A stretch of DNA of 48,455 nucleotides, from NCBI RefSeq assembly GCF_900142755.1, contig NZ_FRCA01000019.1, positions 8,616 to 57,070 of the forward strand, read 5' to 3'. Each line of letters starts with the position of its first letter. Within the stretch, counting starts at the first letter, position 1. The DNA comes from Halomonas cupida (GTDB lineage Bacteria > Pseudomonadota > Gammaproteobacteria > Pseudomonadales > Halomonadaceae). The notes under the pieces are model-generated. The model worked only from the letters and a program-made list of their open reading frames with translations, made no database searches and had not been told where the DNA came from. This document shows, in pieces, positions 23,347 through 32,139 of the stretch. A program made the position numbers and the translations under genes.

Positions 23347-24513
23347 ATGGATTTTGCCCTGACCGAAGACCAGCAGGCACTGGTTGCCGCGGCGGCGGAC
23401 TTTGCACGCGCCGAGTTGATGGAACATGCCGCAGAGTGGGATGCCAGCTCGCACTTTCCGTTGGGTGTCATCCGTCGTGCCGGGGAGGCTGGGTTTCTTG
23501 CCATCTATACGCCGGAGGAGCGGGGAGGGCTGGGGCTGTCGCGGCTTGATGCCTCGCTGATCTTCGAGCAGCTTTCCCGGGGCTGCATTGCCACGACCGC
23601 GTATCTAACCATTCACAATATGGTGACGTGGATGATTGCCAACTGGGCCTCAGAGGCGGTCCGTGAGCGCTATGTCGAGGCCATGGTCACAGGTGAGCTG
23701 TTGGGCTCCTATTGCTTGACCGAGCCGGGCGCGGGCTCGGATGCTGCCAATCTGCGCACACGAGCTACTCGGGATGGCGACCACTACGTAATCGACGGAT
23801 CCAAGATGTTCATTTCCGGCGCAGGGTCCACCGAAGTGCTGGTGGTGATGGCGCGCACCGGAGAGCCCGATAGTGGTGCATCGGGCGTTTCTGCTTTCGT
23901 GGTGCCCGCCGATGCCGAGGGAGTGTCCTATGGCAAGAACGAGGACAAGATGGGCTGGAAGAGTCAGCCGACTCGTTTGATCAGTTTCGATGGCGTCCGA
24001 GTGCCGGCGGAGAACCGGCTCGGCGAGGAAGGCGAGGGATTCCGCTTCGCCATGAAAGGGCTCGATGGTGGGCGTTTGAATATCGCCAGTTGCTCGCTGG
24101 GGGCCGCCCAGCATGCGCTGCAACTGGCTCGCGACTACATGCACGAGCGCAAGCAGTTTGGTCGTGAGCTGGCTTCCTTCCAGGCGCTGCAGTTCAAGCT
24201 GGCCGATATGGCCACCGAGCTCAGTGCGGCACGTCTGATGGTTCGCCAGGCGGCATGGAAGCTTGACCAGGCCGACCCGGAAGCCACTGCCTGGTGCGCC
24301 ATGGCCAAGCGGTTCGCTACCGACGTGGGATTCAAGGTCTGCAATGAAGCGCTACAGCTTCACGGAGGCTACGGCTACATTCGAGAGTACCCGCTGGAGC
24401 GTCTGGTGCGGGATACCAGAGTTCACCAGATTCTCGAGGGCACCAACGAGATCATGAGAGTGATCGTCGCCCGCCGACTGCTCGATGATGGTGTGGTTGA
24501 GGCGTTGCAGTAG
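23347..24513 (+). CDS. Acyl-CoA dehydrogenase, probably isobutyryl-CoA dehydrogenase
   Basis: The 388-residue flavoenzyme oxidises an acyl-CoA to its 2-enoyl-CoA, passing electrons to ETF. Visible motifs: YCLTEPGAGSDAANL (FAD/substrate contact), MFISGAGSTEVLVVMART, RKQFGRELASFQALQFKLADM, QLHGGYGYIREYPLER, and the catalytic glutamate region QILEGTNEIMRVIVARRLL. Substrate is inferred from the neighbours: a 3-hydroxyisobutyryl-CoA hydrolase and mmsB follow, which together form the valine pathway from isobutyryl-CoA to methylmalonate semialdehyde. It is the first gene after the LiuR-like operator. A dedicated mmsA is not nearby. Confidence 0.88.
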   Translation: MDFALTEDQQALVAAAADFARAELMEHAAEWDASSHFPLGVIRRAGEAGFLAIYTPEERGGLGLSRLDASLIFEQLSRGCIATTAYLTIHNMVTWMIANWASEAVRERYVEAMVTGELLGSYCLTEPGAGSDAANLRTRATRDGDHYVIDGSKMFISGAGSTEVLVVMARTGEPDSGASGVSAFVVPADAEGVSYGKNEDKMGWKSQPTRLISFDGVRVPAENRLGEEGEGFRFAMKGLDGGRLNIASCSLGAAQHALQLARDYMHERKQFGRELASFQALQFKLADMATELSAARLMVRQAAWKLDQADPEATAWCAMAKRFATDVGFKVCNEALQLHGGYGYIREYPLERLVRDTRVHQILEGTNEIMRVIVARRLLDDGVVEALQ

Positions 24514-24580
24514 CCGTTGGCGACCGTTTGTTCGACGATCATTTACCCAAGGACCGTTTACCCAACGATGGGAGAGCAGC

Positions 24581-25813
24581 ATGACCGAAGAGCTGGTCAG
24601 GGTTGAGATGCATGCCACCGAGGATGGTGGGTACGTAGCGGTGGCGATGCTCAATTCGCCACGCACCTTGAATTCGCTGTCGCTGGAGATGGCCCGACAA
24701 CTGGATGCGCGGCTACAGGAGTGGGCCGAGGATCCTGCGGTACATCTCGTCTGGCTGGACAGCGAGGGCGACAAGGCGTTCTGCGCTGGTGGTGATGTGG
24801 TCGCTCTGGTGCAGGCACTCAAGCGTGAGGAGCAGGGCGAGGGTCAGCCGGGGGATTTTGCCCGCGAGTACTTCAGTGCGGAATATCGCCTCGACTACCG
24901 GCTGCACACCTATCCCAAGCCGGTCATCGTCTGGGCCGATGGCATCGTCATGGGTGGTGGTCTGGGATTGATGGCTGGATCACGCCATCGGCTGGTCACT
25001 GAAACGTCGCGAATCGCCATGCCCGAGATCACCATCGGTCTGTATCCGGATATCGGGGCCAGTTGGTTCCTCAATCATCTGCCATCGGGTATCGGTACCT
25101 ATCTCGGCTTGACCGGTGCCAATCTCGATGCACGGGATGCACTGGACCTCGGACTGGCGGACCGCTTCGTGCCACGGGAAAGTCGGCAGGCGCTGCTTGA
25201 GCGGCTGGCGAGCAGCCATATCGTGCCCGGTACCGCCGATGATGCCGAGGCGGCCGTGGCCGCCGCGCTGACAGAATTCGAGGACCGTTCGCGAGCACCC
25301 CGGGGGCGTGTCCGGAAGTGGCAGGATCACCTCCAGTCGCTCGCTCAGCAGGCGACGGTCAACGCTGCGGTGGCGGCAATTCTTGCCGATGACACCGACG
25401 ATGAGTGGCTGGCAGCCAACCGCGCCAGGCTTGAGGCCGGGTGTCCCCTGAGTGCACATCTGGCCTGGCAGATGCTGGCGCGACATCGACACGGGTCGCT
25501 TGGCGATGCCTTCCGCGAGGAACTGGTGGTCTCGATCCAGTGCTGTGTGCTGGGTGACTTCGCCGAAGGCGTACGCGCCTTGCTGATCGACAAGGACAAG
25601 GCGCCGCGCTGGCGTCACCGGGATGTGGCCGGGGTCTCGGAAGCGGATCTGGCGGCGATGTTTGGTGCCCCCTGGGGGCAAGACCCTGGGCCACTGGATG
25701 ACCTGCACGACAATGATCTCGGCGGCAAGGCGCGGGAGGCGACGGCATTTTCCACTCGGGGTGAGAGTTCTACCGACTCTGGAGTCAGTGATATGGAGGG
25801 AGCAGCGTCATGA
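24581..25813 (+). CDS. 3-hydroxyisobutyryl-CoA hydrolase / enoyl-CoA hydratase family
   Basis: The 410-residue crotonase-fold protein fits the ECH_2/HIBCH type, which hydrolyses 3-hydroxyisobutyryl-CoA. The oxyanion-hole segments are DKAFCAGGDV (about residue 65) and ADGIVMGGGLGLMAGSRHR (about 120), followed by AMPEITIGLYPDIGASWFLN, whose Glu and Asp are typical of the hydrolase branch. It is somewhat longer than usual (about 360-380), mostly in the acidic C-terminus. GGGAGAG precedes the ATG at 24581; an upstream frame was rejected. The ATGA overlap with mmsB indicates coupled translation. Confidence 0.88.
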   Translation: MTEELVRVEMHATEDGGYVAVAMLNSPRTLNSLSLEMARQLDARLQEWAEDPAVHLVWLDSEGDKAFCAGGDVVALVQALKREEQGEGQPGDFAREYFSAEYRLDYRLHTYPKPVIVWADGIVMGGGLGLMAGSRHRLVTETSRIAMPEITIGLYPDIGASWFLNHLPSGIGTYLGLTGANLDARDALDLGLADRFVPRESRQALLERLASSHIVPGTADDAEAAVAAALTEFEDRSRAPRGRVRKWQDHLQSLAQQATVNAAVAAILADDTDDEWLAANRARLEAGCPLSAHLAWQMLARHRHGSLGDAFREELVVSIQCCVLGDFAEGVRALLIDKDKAPRWRHRDVAGVSEADLAAMFGAPWGQDPGPLDDLHDNDLGGKAREATAFSTRGESSTDSGVSDMEGAAS

Positions 25814-26727
25814 AGATTGCATTCATTGGTCTCGGCAACATGGGTGCGCCGATGGCCACCAATCTGATCAAGGCGGGCTTCGAGGTTCATGTCTTCGATC
25901 TCGTCGAGGAAGCGCTCAAGGCGCTGGAAGCCGAAGGTGCCACAGTCGGCCGCAGTGCGCTGGAGATTACCGATGGTGCCGACGTGGTGGTGTCGATGCT
26001 GCCCGCGGGACGCCATGTGCGTGGCCTGTACCTGGGAACAGATAGCCTGGGGACAGACAGTGAGCCGGGGCTGTTTTCCCGCTTGAGCTCCGGCCCCTTG
26101 ATCATCGATGCCTCGACCATCTCGCCGGACGACGCCCGAGTGGTGGGGGCCGCCGCTACCGAGCATGGGCTGCGCTATCTCGATGCACCGGTGTCGGGAG
26201 GTATCGGTGGGGCTCAGGCTGGCACCCTGACCTTCATCGTTGGGGGCGTTGCCGAGGACTTCGAGTCAGCGAGGCCGGTACTCGAGGCCATGGGCAAGAA
26301 CATCTTCCATGCCGGCTCAGTGGGCAGCGGACAAGTTGCCAAGATCTGCAACAACATGCTGCTGGGTATTTTGATGAGCGGCACCGCCGAAGCCCTGGCG
26401 CTCGGGGTACGCAACGGCATGGATCCAGCGGTGCTGTCGGAGATCATGAAGCAGAGCAGTGGCGGCAACTGGGCGCTGAACGTCTACAACCCCTGGCCAG
26501 GCGTCATGGAGGGTTCTGCGGCGTCGCGCGATTATCGAGGGGGCTTCCTGACCGATCTCATGATCAAGGACCTGGGGCTGGCCTGGCAGCTGGCGCTGGA
26601 GTCAGGTGCGCCTGTGCCGATGGGATCCGAGGCGCGTAATCTATTCATGCAACACAGCGCTCAGGGCAATGGCAAGCTGGATTTCTCGAGCATACAGTGG
26701 TTTTACCGGGCAGGCATGGAGAGCTGA
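25810..26727 (+). CDS. mmsB: 3-hydroxyisobutyrate dehydrogenase
   Basis: MmsB oxidises 3-hydroxyisobutyrate to methylmalonate semialdehyde with NAD. The 305-residue protein starts MKIAFIGLGNMGAPMATNLIKAG (Rossmann), has DAPVSGGIGGAQAGTLTFIVGG and the catalytic lysine in GSGQVAKICNNMLLG. Between residues 76 and 85 the in-frame repeat GTDSL-GTDSE (26035-26064, two 15-bp units) enlarges a surface loop compared with the typical family sequence. It is the last gene of the valine-type operon. Confidence 0.94.
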   Translation: MKIAFIGLGNMGAPMATNLIKAGFEVHVFDLVEEALKALEAEGATVGRSALEITDGADVVVSMLPAGRHVRGLYLGTDSLGTDSEPGLFSRLSSGPLIIDASTISPDDARVVGAAATEHGLRYLDAPVSGGIGGAQAGTLTFIVGGVAEDFESARPVLEAMGKNIFHAGSVGSGQVAKICNNMLLGILMSGTAEALALGVRNGMDPAVLSEIMKQSSGGNWALNVYNPWPGVMEGSAASRDYRGGFLTDLMIKDLGLAWQLALESGAPVPMGSEARNLFMQHSAQGNGKLDFSSIQWFYRAGMES

Positions 26728-26774
26728 GCGGACAGGGAAATTGTTCAGCAGGGGTTGGCAGGAAAGCTCATTAG

Positions 26775-26799
26775 GTCTACATTTGTTAAAAATGTAGAC
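26775..26799. promoter_or_regulatory. Perfect 10-bp inverted repeat upstream of gcdH
   Basis: GTCTACATTT, GTTAA, AAATGTAGAC. The AT-rich arms and the position about 190 bases before gcdH suggest an operator. It could also act as a weak terminator after mmsB. No regulator gene lies nearby. Confidence 0.55.
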
Positions 26800-26833
26800 A
26801 TTTTACAGGGATGGCAGCGTCTCTGCTGCTGTC

Positions 26834-26881
26834 GAGATGGCAGTTGAGATGGCAGTTGAGATTGTCGCTGAGACTGCTGCC
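26834..26881 (+). repeat. Four 12-bp tandem units in the gcdH leader
   Basis: GAGATGGCAGTT occurs twice exactly (26834, 26846), followed by GAGATTGTCGCT and GAGACTGCTGCC. The array lies between the palindrome and the gcdH start. Confidence 0.85.
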
Positions 26882-26987
26882 GAGCCGCTTTCCGCGGGAT
26901 CATCTTCTGTGCAATGGATCCTGCCGCAAGCCTCGTCACAGGACAAACCCTGTCACAAGCCCTATCACCAGACAAAGAGTTGCCACT

Positions 26988-28169
26988 ATGAGCCAGATTA
27001 CCCCGATGAGCTGGGAAGACCCCTTCCGCCTGGTTGACCAGCTCAGTGAAGAAGAACGCATGGTCCAGCAGACCGCGCACGATTACTGCCAGGACAAGTT
27101 GATGCCGCGAGTGCTCGAGGCCAATCGCCACGAGCGCTTCGATCGCGAGATTCTCAGTGAGATGGGGGAGTTGGGACTGCTCGGCGCCACCATTGATGGC
27201 TATGGCTGCGCTGGCATGAGCTACGTCAGCTATGGCCTGATCGCTCGTGAGGTCGAGCGGGTCGACTCCGGTTACCGTAGCGCCATGAGTGTACAGTCGA
27301 GTCTGGTGATGTACCCGATTCACGCCTTCGGCAGCGAGGCCCAACGCGAACGTTACCTGCCGAAACTGGCAAGTGGAGAATGGGTGGGCTGCTTTGGCCT
27401 GACCGAACCAGATCACGGCTCGGATCCGGGCAGCATGGCAACCCGTGCCCAGCGGACTGAGTCCGGCTGGCGGCTCAATGGCACCAAGACCTGGATTACC
27501 AACTCACCGATCGCCGATGTGTTCGTGGTCTGGGCGAAGGACGATGAGGGTGTGATCCGTGGCTTTATTCTCGAGAAGGATATGCCCGGACTGTCGGCGC
27601 CGAAGATCGAAGGCAAATTCAGTCTGCGCGCTTCGATTACCGGTCAGATTGCTATCCAGGATGTCGAGGTCTCCGACGATCAGCGTCTGCCTGGCGTGCA
27701 GGGGCTCAAGGGGCCGTTTTCCTGTCTCAACCGCGCACGTTACGGCATCAGTTGGGGTGCCATGGGAGCCGCCGAGGCATGCTGGCATGCGGCACGTGAC
27801 TACACCCTGGAGCGCAAGCAGTTCGGCCGTCCTCTGGCGGCCAACCAGTTGATCCAGAAGAAGCTTGCCGATATGCAGACCGAGATTGCCCTGGGGCTGC
27901 AGGCTTCGCTGCGTACCGGCCGAATGATCGATGAAGGGCAACTGGTGCCAGAAGTGATTTCCCTGATCAAGCGCAACAACTGCGGCAAGGCGCTGGACAT
28001 CGCCAGGGTCGCGCGGGACATGCACGGCGGCAATGGAATTTCCGACGAATATCATGTGATTCGCCATGTCATGAACCTCGAGGCGGTCAACACCTATGAG
28101 GGCACTCACGATGTGCATGCGCTGATTCTTGGCCGTGCCCAGACCGGAATTCAGGCATTCACGGGTTGA
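26988..28169 (+). CDS. gcdH: Glutaryl-CoA dehydrogenase
   Basis: GcdH oxidises and decarboxylates glutaryl-CoA to crotonyl-CoA in lysine/tryptophan breakdown. The 393-residue product shows GCFGLTEPDHGSDPGSM, TWITNSPIADVFVVWAK, RKQFGRPLAANQLIQKKLADM and the catalytic glutamate in NTYEGTHDVHALILGRA, where EGTHD is typical of glutaryl-CoA dehydrogenases. The frame is open 59 codons further upstream, but those translate the tandem repeats, so MSQITPMSWEDP at 26988 is used. A CoA-transferase gene follows three bases after its stop. Confidence 0.95.
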   Translation: MSQITPMSWEDPFRLVDQLSEEERMVQQTAHDYCQDKLMPRVLEANRHERFDREILSEMGELGLLGATIDGYGCAGMSYVSYGLIAREVERVDSGYRSAMSVQSSLVMYPIHAFGSEAQRERYLPKLASGEWVGCFGLTEPDHGSDPGSMATRAQRTESGWRLNGTKTWITNSPIADVFVVWAKDDEGVIRGFILEKDMPGLSAPKIEGKFSLRASITGQIAIQDVEVSDDQRLPGVQGLKGPFSCLNRARYGISWGAMGAAEACWHAARDYTLERKQFGRPLAANQLIQKKLADMQTEIALGLQASLRTGRMIDEGQLVPEVISLIKRNNCGKALDIARVARDMHGGNGISDEYHVIRHVMNLEAVNTYEGTHDVHALILGRAQTGIQAFTG

Positions 28170-28172
28170 GTC

Positions 28173-29462
28173 ATGCATAAGTTCTCGCAACCGGGTTCTG
28201 TGACAGAGGGTGCGGCAACAGGACGTACGACCCCAGCCCCACTGGCCGGGGTCACCGTGCTGGACATGTCTCGAGTACTGGCTGGCCCGTGGTGTGGCCA
28301 ACTGCTCGCGGACCTGGGGGCTCGCGTGATCAAGATCGAGCATCCTGAACGTGGTGACGATACTCGCGGCTGGGGGCCTCCCTGGCACTGTCGAGAACGT
28401 CACCACCATCGGGAGCGTCAGGAAGGTCAGGAAAACCTGGAGGATCCCGAGCGTCAGGCGGCGTACTACCTGTGCGCCAATCGCGGCAAGCAGTCGCTGG
28501 CAGTGGATATTGCCAGTGAGTCCGGCCAGCAATTGATCCATGCTCTGGCGCGGGGCGCTGACATCGTGCTCGAGAACTTCAAGGTCGGAGGGCTGGCGCG
28601 CTATGGCCTGGATGCCGAGAGTCTGCGCCGTACCAATCCCGCGCTGATCGTGTGCTCGATCACCGGCTTCGGCCAGGACGGTCCCTATGCGCACCGGGCC
28701 GGATACGACTTCATGATCCAGGCGATGGGCGGATTGATGAGCCTGACCGGCGAGGCCGACGGCATGCCAATGAAGACCGGCGTCGCCATCACCGATGTGA
28801 TGACCGGTCTGTACGCCACCATTGGTGTCCTCGCAGCGTTGAACCAACGCCGCGAGAGCGGAGAGGGCAGCCATATCGATCTGGCGCTGCTGGATGTGCA
28901 GGTCGCGACACTGGCCAATCAGGCGCTCAACGCGCTGGTCAGCGGCCAGGCGCCCGAACGCCACGGCAATGCCCATCCCAATATCGTTCCCTATCAGGCT
29001 TTCGCCTGTGCCGATGGCCATCTGGTGTTGACAGTGGGCAATGATGGCCAGTTTGCGCGTCTGGCGCGTTTGTTGGGGCATGCCGAATGGTGTGAGGGGC
29101 CCTGGGCGACCAATGAGGGGCGAGTCGCCTGGCGCAAGGAACTGGTACCGCTGGTTCAGGCCGAACTGTTGAAACGTGGTCGTGAGGAATGGCTGGCCGA
29201 GTTCGAGGCGCTGGGAATTCCCGCAGGGCCGATTCATACACTACCCGAAGTGCTGAGCGACCCCCAGGTCCAGCATCGGGAAATGGCCCGACAGCTGGAC
29301 GGCGTGCCGCAGGTGGCCAATCCGTTACGGTTCAACGGAGTCAGTGCCACAGGGCAGCAGCCGCCACCGGGGTTGGGTGAACACAGTGAGCGTATTCTCA
29401 CCGAGATGGGACTCTCCGCGGCGGATATCCAGCGACTGCGCGAGGAAGGGGTGGTTCGGTAA
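28173..29462 (+). CDS. CaiB/BaiF (class III) CoA-transferase with an unusual insertion
   Basis: The 429-residue enzyme transfers CoA between acyl groups. Beside gcdH it most likely activates glutarate with succinyl-CoA, as known for mitochondrial and bacterial partners. Family marks are LDMSRVLAGPWCGQLLADLGARVIKIE, catalytic Asp179 in AGYDFMIQAMGG, and GQDGPYAHR. Residues ~71-95 carry a His/Arg/Glu/Gln-rich stretch (CRERHHHRERQEGQENLEDP) where relatives have only a few residues. Its DNA repeats GTCAG words, suggesting expansion. The insertion lies in the loop before YYLCANRGKQS, near the CoA site. Confidence 0.88.
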   Translation: MHKFSQPGSVTEGAATGRTTPAPLAGVTVLDMSRVLAGPWCGQLLADLGARVIKIEHPERGDDTRGWGPPWHCRERHHHRERQEGQENLEDPERQAAYYLCANRGKQSLAVDIASESGQQLIHALARGADIVLENFKVGGLARYGLDAESLRRTNPALIVCSITGFGQDGPYAHRAGYDFMIQAMGGLMSLTGEADGMPMKTGVAITDVMTGLYATIGVLAALNQRRESGEGSHIDLALLDVQVATLANQALNALVSGQAPERHGNAHPNIVPYQAFACADGHLVLTVGNDGQFARLARLLGHAEWCEGPWATNEGRVAWRKELVPLVQAELLKRGREEWLAEFEALGIPAGPIHTLPEVLSDPQVQHREMARQLDGVPQVANPLRFNGVSATGQQPPPGLGEHSERILTEMGLSAADIQRLREEGVVR

Positions 29463-29468
29463 AAATCA

Positions 29469-29526
29469 GCTACGAGCTACGAGCTACGAGCTACGAGCTA
29501 CGAGCTACGAGCTACGAGCTACGAGC
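29469..29526 (+). repeat. GAGCTAC heptamer array 2 (eight copies)
   Basis: One CAGCTAC followed by seven GAGCTAC units and a partial unit, starting seven bases after the CoA-transferase stop. It is the same unit as array 1. Further degenerate AGCT-rich sequence follows to about 29580. Confidence 0.95.
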
Positions 29527-29640
29527 AGCTCAAGCTATAAGCTGTAAGTGACTTCAGCTGGGAGCCATGAGCACGCTACGCTCGAGCTGAACCCCGAACC
29601 TCGATTCCTGAGCCAAGGCGCGTAATCATCAGGTCGGCTC

Positions 29641-29898
29641 TGGGCAGCTCGCCACTCGTTGCTCGTGTCTCGAAGCTGGGGCTGTCAGGTTGGCACTGGG
29701 CAGCTCGCCACTCGTTGCTCGTGTCTCGAAGCGGGTCCATCAGGCTGACACTGGACAGCTCGCCACTCGTTGCTCGTGTCTCGAAGCTGGGTCCATCAGG
29801 TCGGCACTGGGCAGCTCGCCACTCGTTGCTCGTGTCTCGACGCTGGGGCTGTCAGGTCGGCACTGGGCAGCTCGCCACTCGTTGCTCGCCGCTCGCCG
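29641..29898 (+). repeat. Long tandem repeat, 56-bp unit, 4.6 copies
   Basis: Units begin TGGGCAGCTCGCCACTCG at 29641, 29697, 29752 (TGGACAGCTC), 29808 and 29864. Lengths are 56, 55, 56 and 56, plus a partial unit. Each contains GTTGCTCGTGTCTCGA and a variable TCAGG segment. The last, partial unit runs up to the stop codon of the minus-strand DUF1513 gene (29899). Together with array 2 it fills the 436-base convergent gap. Confidence 0.95.
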
Positions 29899-31035
29899 CT
29901 ATGTCAGATGATTATCCCAGCGCAGTGGTAGCTCGTTTAGTGTGGTCAATTGGCCCTTCATATCGAGATGGCTGACCCTGCCGGTGCCACTGGTGACCAG
30001 GTAGCCGCCCTGACCGTCACAACGGGCGCCGGCGGCATCATCCAATGCCGGGCTGGCCATCAGTTCCCCGCTGTGGCGGTTGATCATGACGACACGCCCG
30101 GCGCGTGGTGCCGTGATCAGTGCACTGGGAGCATGGTGGCTGATGGCGACGCTGGCGGTGTAGGAGGCCAGTGATGTCTGCAGTGACTCAGGCAGGTCGG
30201 TCTCCGTGAACTTTCCGTCGGCGGCGCGTCGTGCAATCAATGGGTGGTCGGTTTCCCACTCGGGTCCCTGGAACTGGTAGCCGGCGATGACTTCTCCCTC
30301 CGGGCCAATATCCAGGTGACGGCAACTGAGCTGGTGATGAGAAGGCCGGTGACGCTCGATGACCTCGCCACTGCGGCGGTCGATCAACAGCAGCGCAGGG
30401 TCCATGTCTTCGAGGTTGAGCTTGATGCGTCCCATGTCGGGGTGTGTCTTGATGCCACCGAGCGCCACGGCCAGTGTCTCTCCATCGGGCATCAGTGCCA
30501 CTTCGTGGGGGCCGATACCTGCCAGCTCGAAATCTTCCTCCAAGCGGTAGCCGTGTTCGGCGTCATAGACGCGGATCAGGCCCATGGCATCGTCGATTCG
30601 ATTGGCGGTGACATAGAGGCGACGACCGCTCGGCTCGAAGACGCCGTGGCCGTAGAAGTGATGGCCATCTCCTGCCTCTATCTCATGCAGGGGCTGGCGT
30701 CGGCGCGGATCAATAACATGCAGACGGGTGCCGGGGCGGCGGGCAAACAGTACCGCCTGGGTGTGACCGGGGCGTAGGCAGCCGCCATGACAGCGCTCGG
30801 GTACCGGAAGCAGGAAGTGCTCGCTGGCATCCCGGCTCAGCCCCGCCAGAAAGTGTTGGCCATCAAGGTTATCGACGGCGCTGAAGAACCACCGGCGTTG
30901 AGCAGTGTTGCCTTCGTAGCGGCTGGCCATGGCTCTCAGAGGCAGTGGCATACTCGCTGCGGCGAGGCTGCCCAGTCCCAGCTTGAGCAAGCGGCGCCGC
31001 TGCTGGTCAGTGCACGGGAGTCGATGCATGTTCAT
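29899..31035 (-). CDS. DUF1513 periplasmic protein with Tat-type signal
   Basis: The 378-residue protein begins with RRRLLKLGLGSLAAASMPLPLRAMA, a twin-arginine-like export signal, and then looks like a beta-propeller of repeated GxxVxVxDxRxG-type strands (for example TRLHVIDPRRRQPL, RLYVTANRIDDAMGLIRVYD, PALLLIDRRSGEVI, RVVMINRHSGEL). This family is regularly the last gene of imelysin/di-heme-protein operons in marine and pseudomonad genomes; its biochemical role is unknown. It starts three bases after the second imelysin stop. Iron-related function is inferred from the operon only. Confidence 0.85.
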   Translation of the reverse strand: MNMHRLPCTDQQRRRLLKLGLGSLAAASMPLPLRAMASRYEGNTAQRRWFFSAVDNLDGQHFLAGLSRDASEHFLLPVPERCHGGCLRPGHTQAVLFARRPGTRLHVIDPRRRQPLHEIEAGDGHHFYGHGVFEPSGRRLYVTANRIDDAMGLIRVYDAEHGYRLEEDFELAGIGPHEVALMPDGETLAVALGGIKTHPDMGRIKLNLEDMDPALLLIDRRSGEVIERHRPSHHQLSCRHLDIGPEGEVIAGYQFQGPEWETDHPLIARRAADGKFTETDLPESLQTSLASYTASVAISHHAPSALITAPRAGRVVMINRHSGELMASPALDDAAGARCDGQGGYLVTSGTGRVSHLDMKGQLTTLNELPLRWDNHLT

Positions 31036-31038
31036 GGC

Positions 31039-32139
31039 TCAATCGCCGTCACTGGAGTTGAAGCCCCGTACGACTCCCAGAGCCACTGCAATCTGCTGAT
31101 TCAGCAGCTCTCGAAGCTGGGCGACCTCGATATAGAGAGTGGTCAACTGGGCAAGCGCCTGGTCGTCTTCCAGTCCGGTGGCGATGCCGCTCTGCAGCGA
31201 TTCGGCCTGGTCGATGGTATCGCTGAGCTGGGTTTCGAAGGCATCCGCCAGTTCATCCTGCTGGTGGGATTCCAGTATCTGTCGCAGGCCCGGTGCAAAG
31301 CCCTGCTGGAGGCCATGCAGACTGCCGGCTATCAGCGCCACGGAAGCATCGCTGCGCCAGGCTTCCGCCAGGTAGTGATTGGCGGGCGATCCCATCATGC
31401 CCAGGGGCTCTCCGAGGCGCTTGTCTTCAAGGCTATCGAGCAGTTGCATGGCGCCATGTAGGGTGGCGGTGGTGTAGCTGTCGGTCGCGAGGTAGTGATC
31501 GCCGAAGTCTGTCCAGTCCGTGGCCAGAGCGGCACTGGTGTCAGCCAGGTGGCCGCTGATGGATTGTAATAGCGAGCAGGGCAGAGGGTCGCTGAGTTGG
31601 CGCTCGTCCATTGCTTCGTCGTAGAGCAGATACTCGAGGGCAGGAAACCCCTGTTCAGCGACCCCGGCATTGTCGATATCGGACTGGGTGATGGGTTGTG
31701 GCTGGCCGTCTGTGGGCTGGAGCAACCGCGATGCCATGCGAGTGCCGACCAGGTTCTTGCGGTCCGGCCAGAACTGCATCTGCCAGGCGCGGCTATCGAC
31801 CTCGATGGGACCAAAGTCCACCAGACGTATGGCCTGCCAGTCCTGGTAGGCCTGCAGCCACTGTGCATCGAGGTGGTTGCGGGAGTCTTCATCGGGGGCG
31901 GCACAGTAGTCCGACGCTGCCTGCTTCAGCTCATCTGTGCTGGTGGCCAGCGCCGCATAGAGCGTGCCGAGATCGGTGTGCCAGCGTTGGCGTGCAGCAG
32001 CGTCATCGGTCGATTCGGCCTGTGCTGATGCTGGTAGCGACAACACCAGAGCCAGCGGTAGCAGCGTCAGGGCCATTGGTTTCGAGCTAAACAGCCACGG
32101 GGTCAATGGTTTCAGCTCAGAGTGGGAACCAGCGCTCAT
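31039..32139 (-). CDS. Imelysin-family protein 2, motif-altered
   Basis: The 366-residue protein carries an N-terminal signal peptide ending ASAQA (residue 41) and the two-helical-bundle imelysin pattern (WLQAYQDWQAIRLVDFGPI, RTRMASRLL-like block). Where imelysins have GxHxxE, it reads GFPALEYLLY (164-173), so the metal-associated histidine is replaced by proline. A metallopeptidase function is therefore unlikely; a structural or heme/iron-handling role with its operon partners is possible. Its start overlaps the upstream di-heme gene by four bases (ATGA). Confidence 0.82.
   Translation of the reverse strand: MSAGSHSELKPLTPWLFSSKPMALTLLPLALVLSLPASAQAESTDDAAARQRWHTDLGTLYAALATSTDELKQAASDYCAAPDEDSRNHLDAQWLQAYQDWQAIRLVDFGPIEVDSRAWQMQFWPDRKNLVGTRMASRLLQPTDGQPQPITQSDIDNAGVAEQGFPALEYLLYDEAMDERQLSDPLPCSLLQSISGHLADTSAALATDWTDFGDHYLATDSYTTATLHGAMQLLDSLEDKRLGEPLGMMGSPANHYLAEAWRSDASVALIAGSLHGLQQGFAPGLRQILESHQQDELADAFETQLSDTIDQAESLQSGIATGLEDDQALAQLTTLYIEVAQLRELLNQQIAVALGVVRGFNSSDGD

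Noticed and set aside
27504..29237. 577-codon open frame opposite gcdH and the CoA-transferase
   Set aside because: Spans two well-supported genes on the other strand and shows no domain.
20423..29898. Repeat arrays as CRISPR
   Set aside because: The heptamer arrays have no spacers and the 56-bp units are contiguous near-copies without unique spacers; no cas gene is present.
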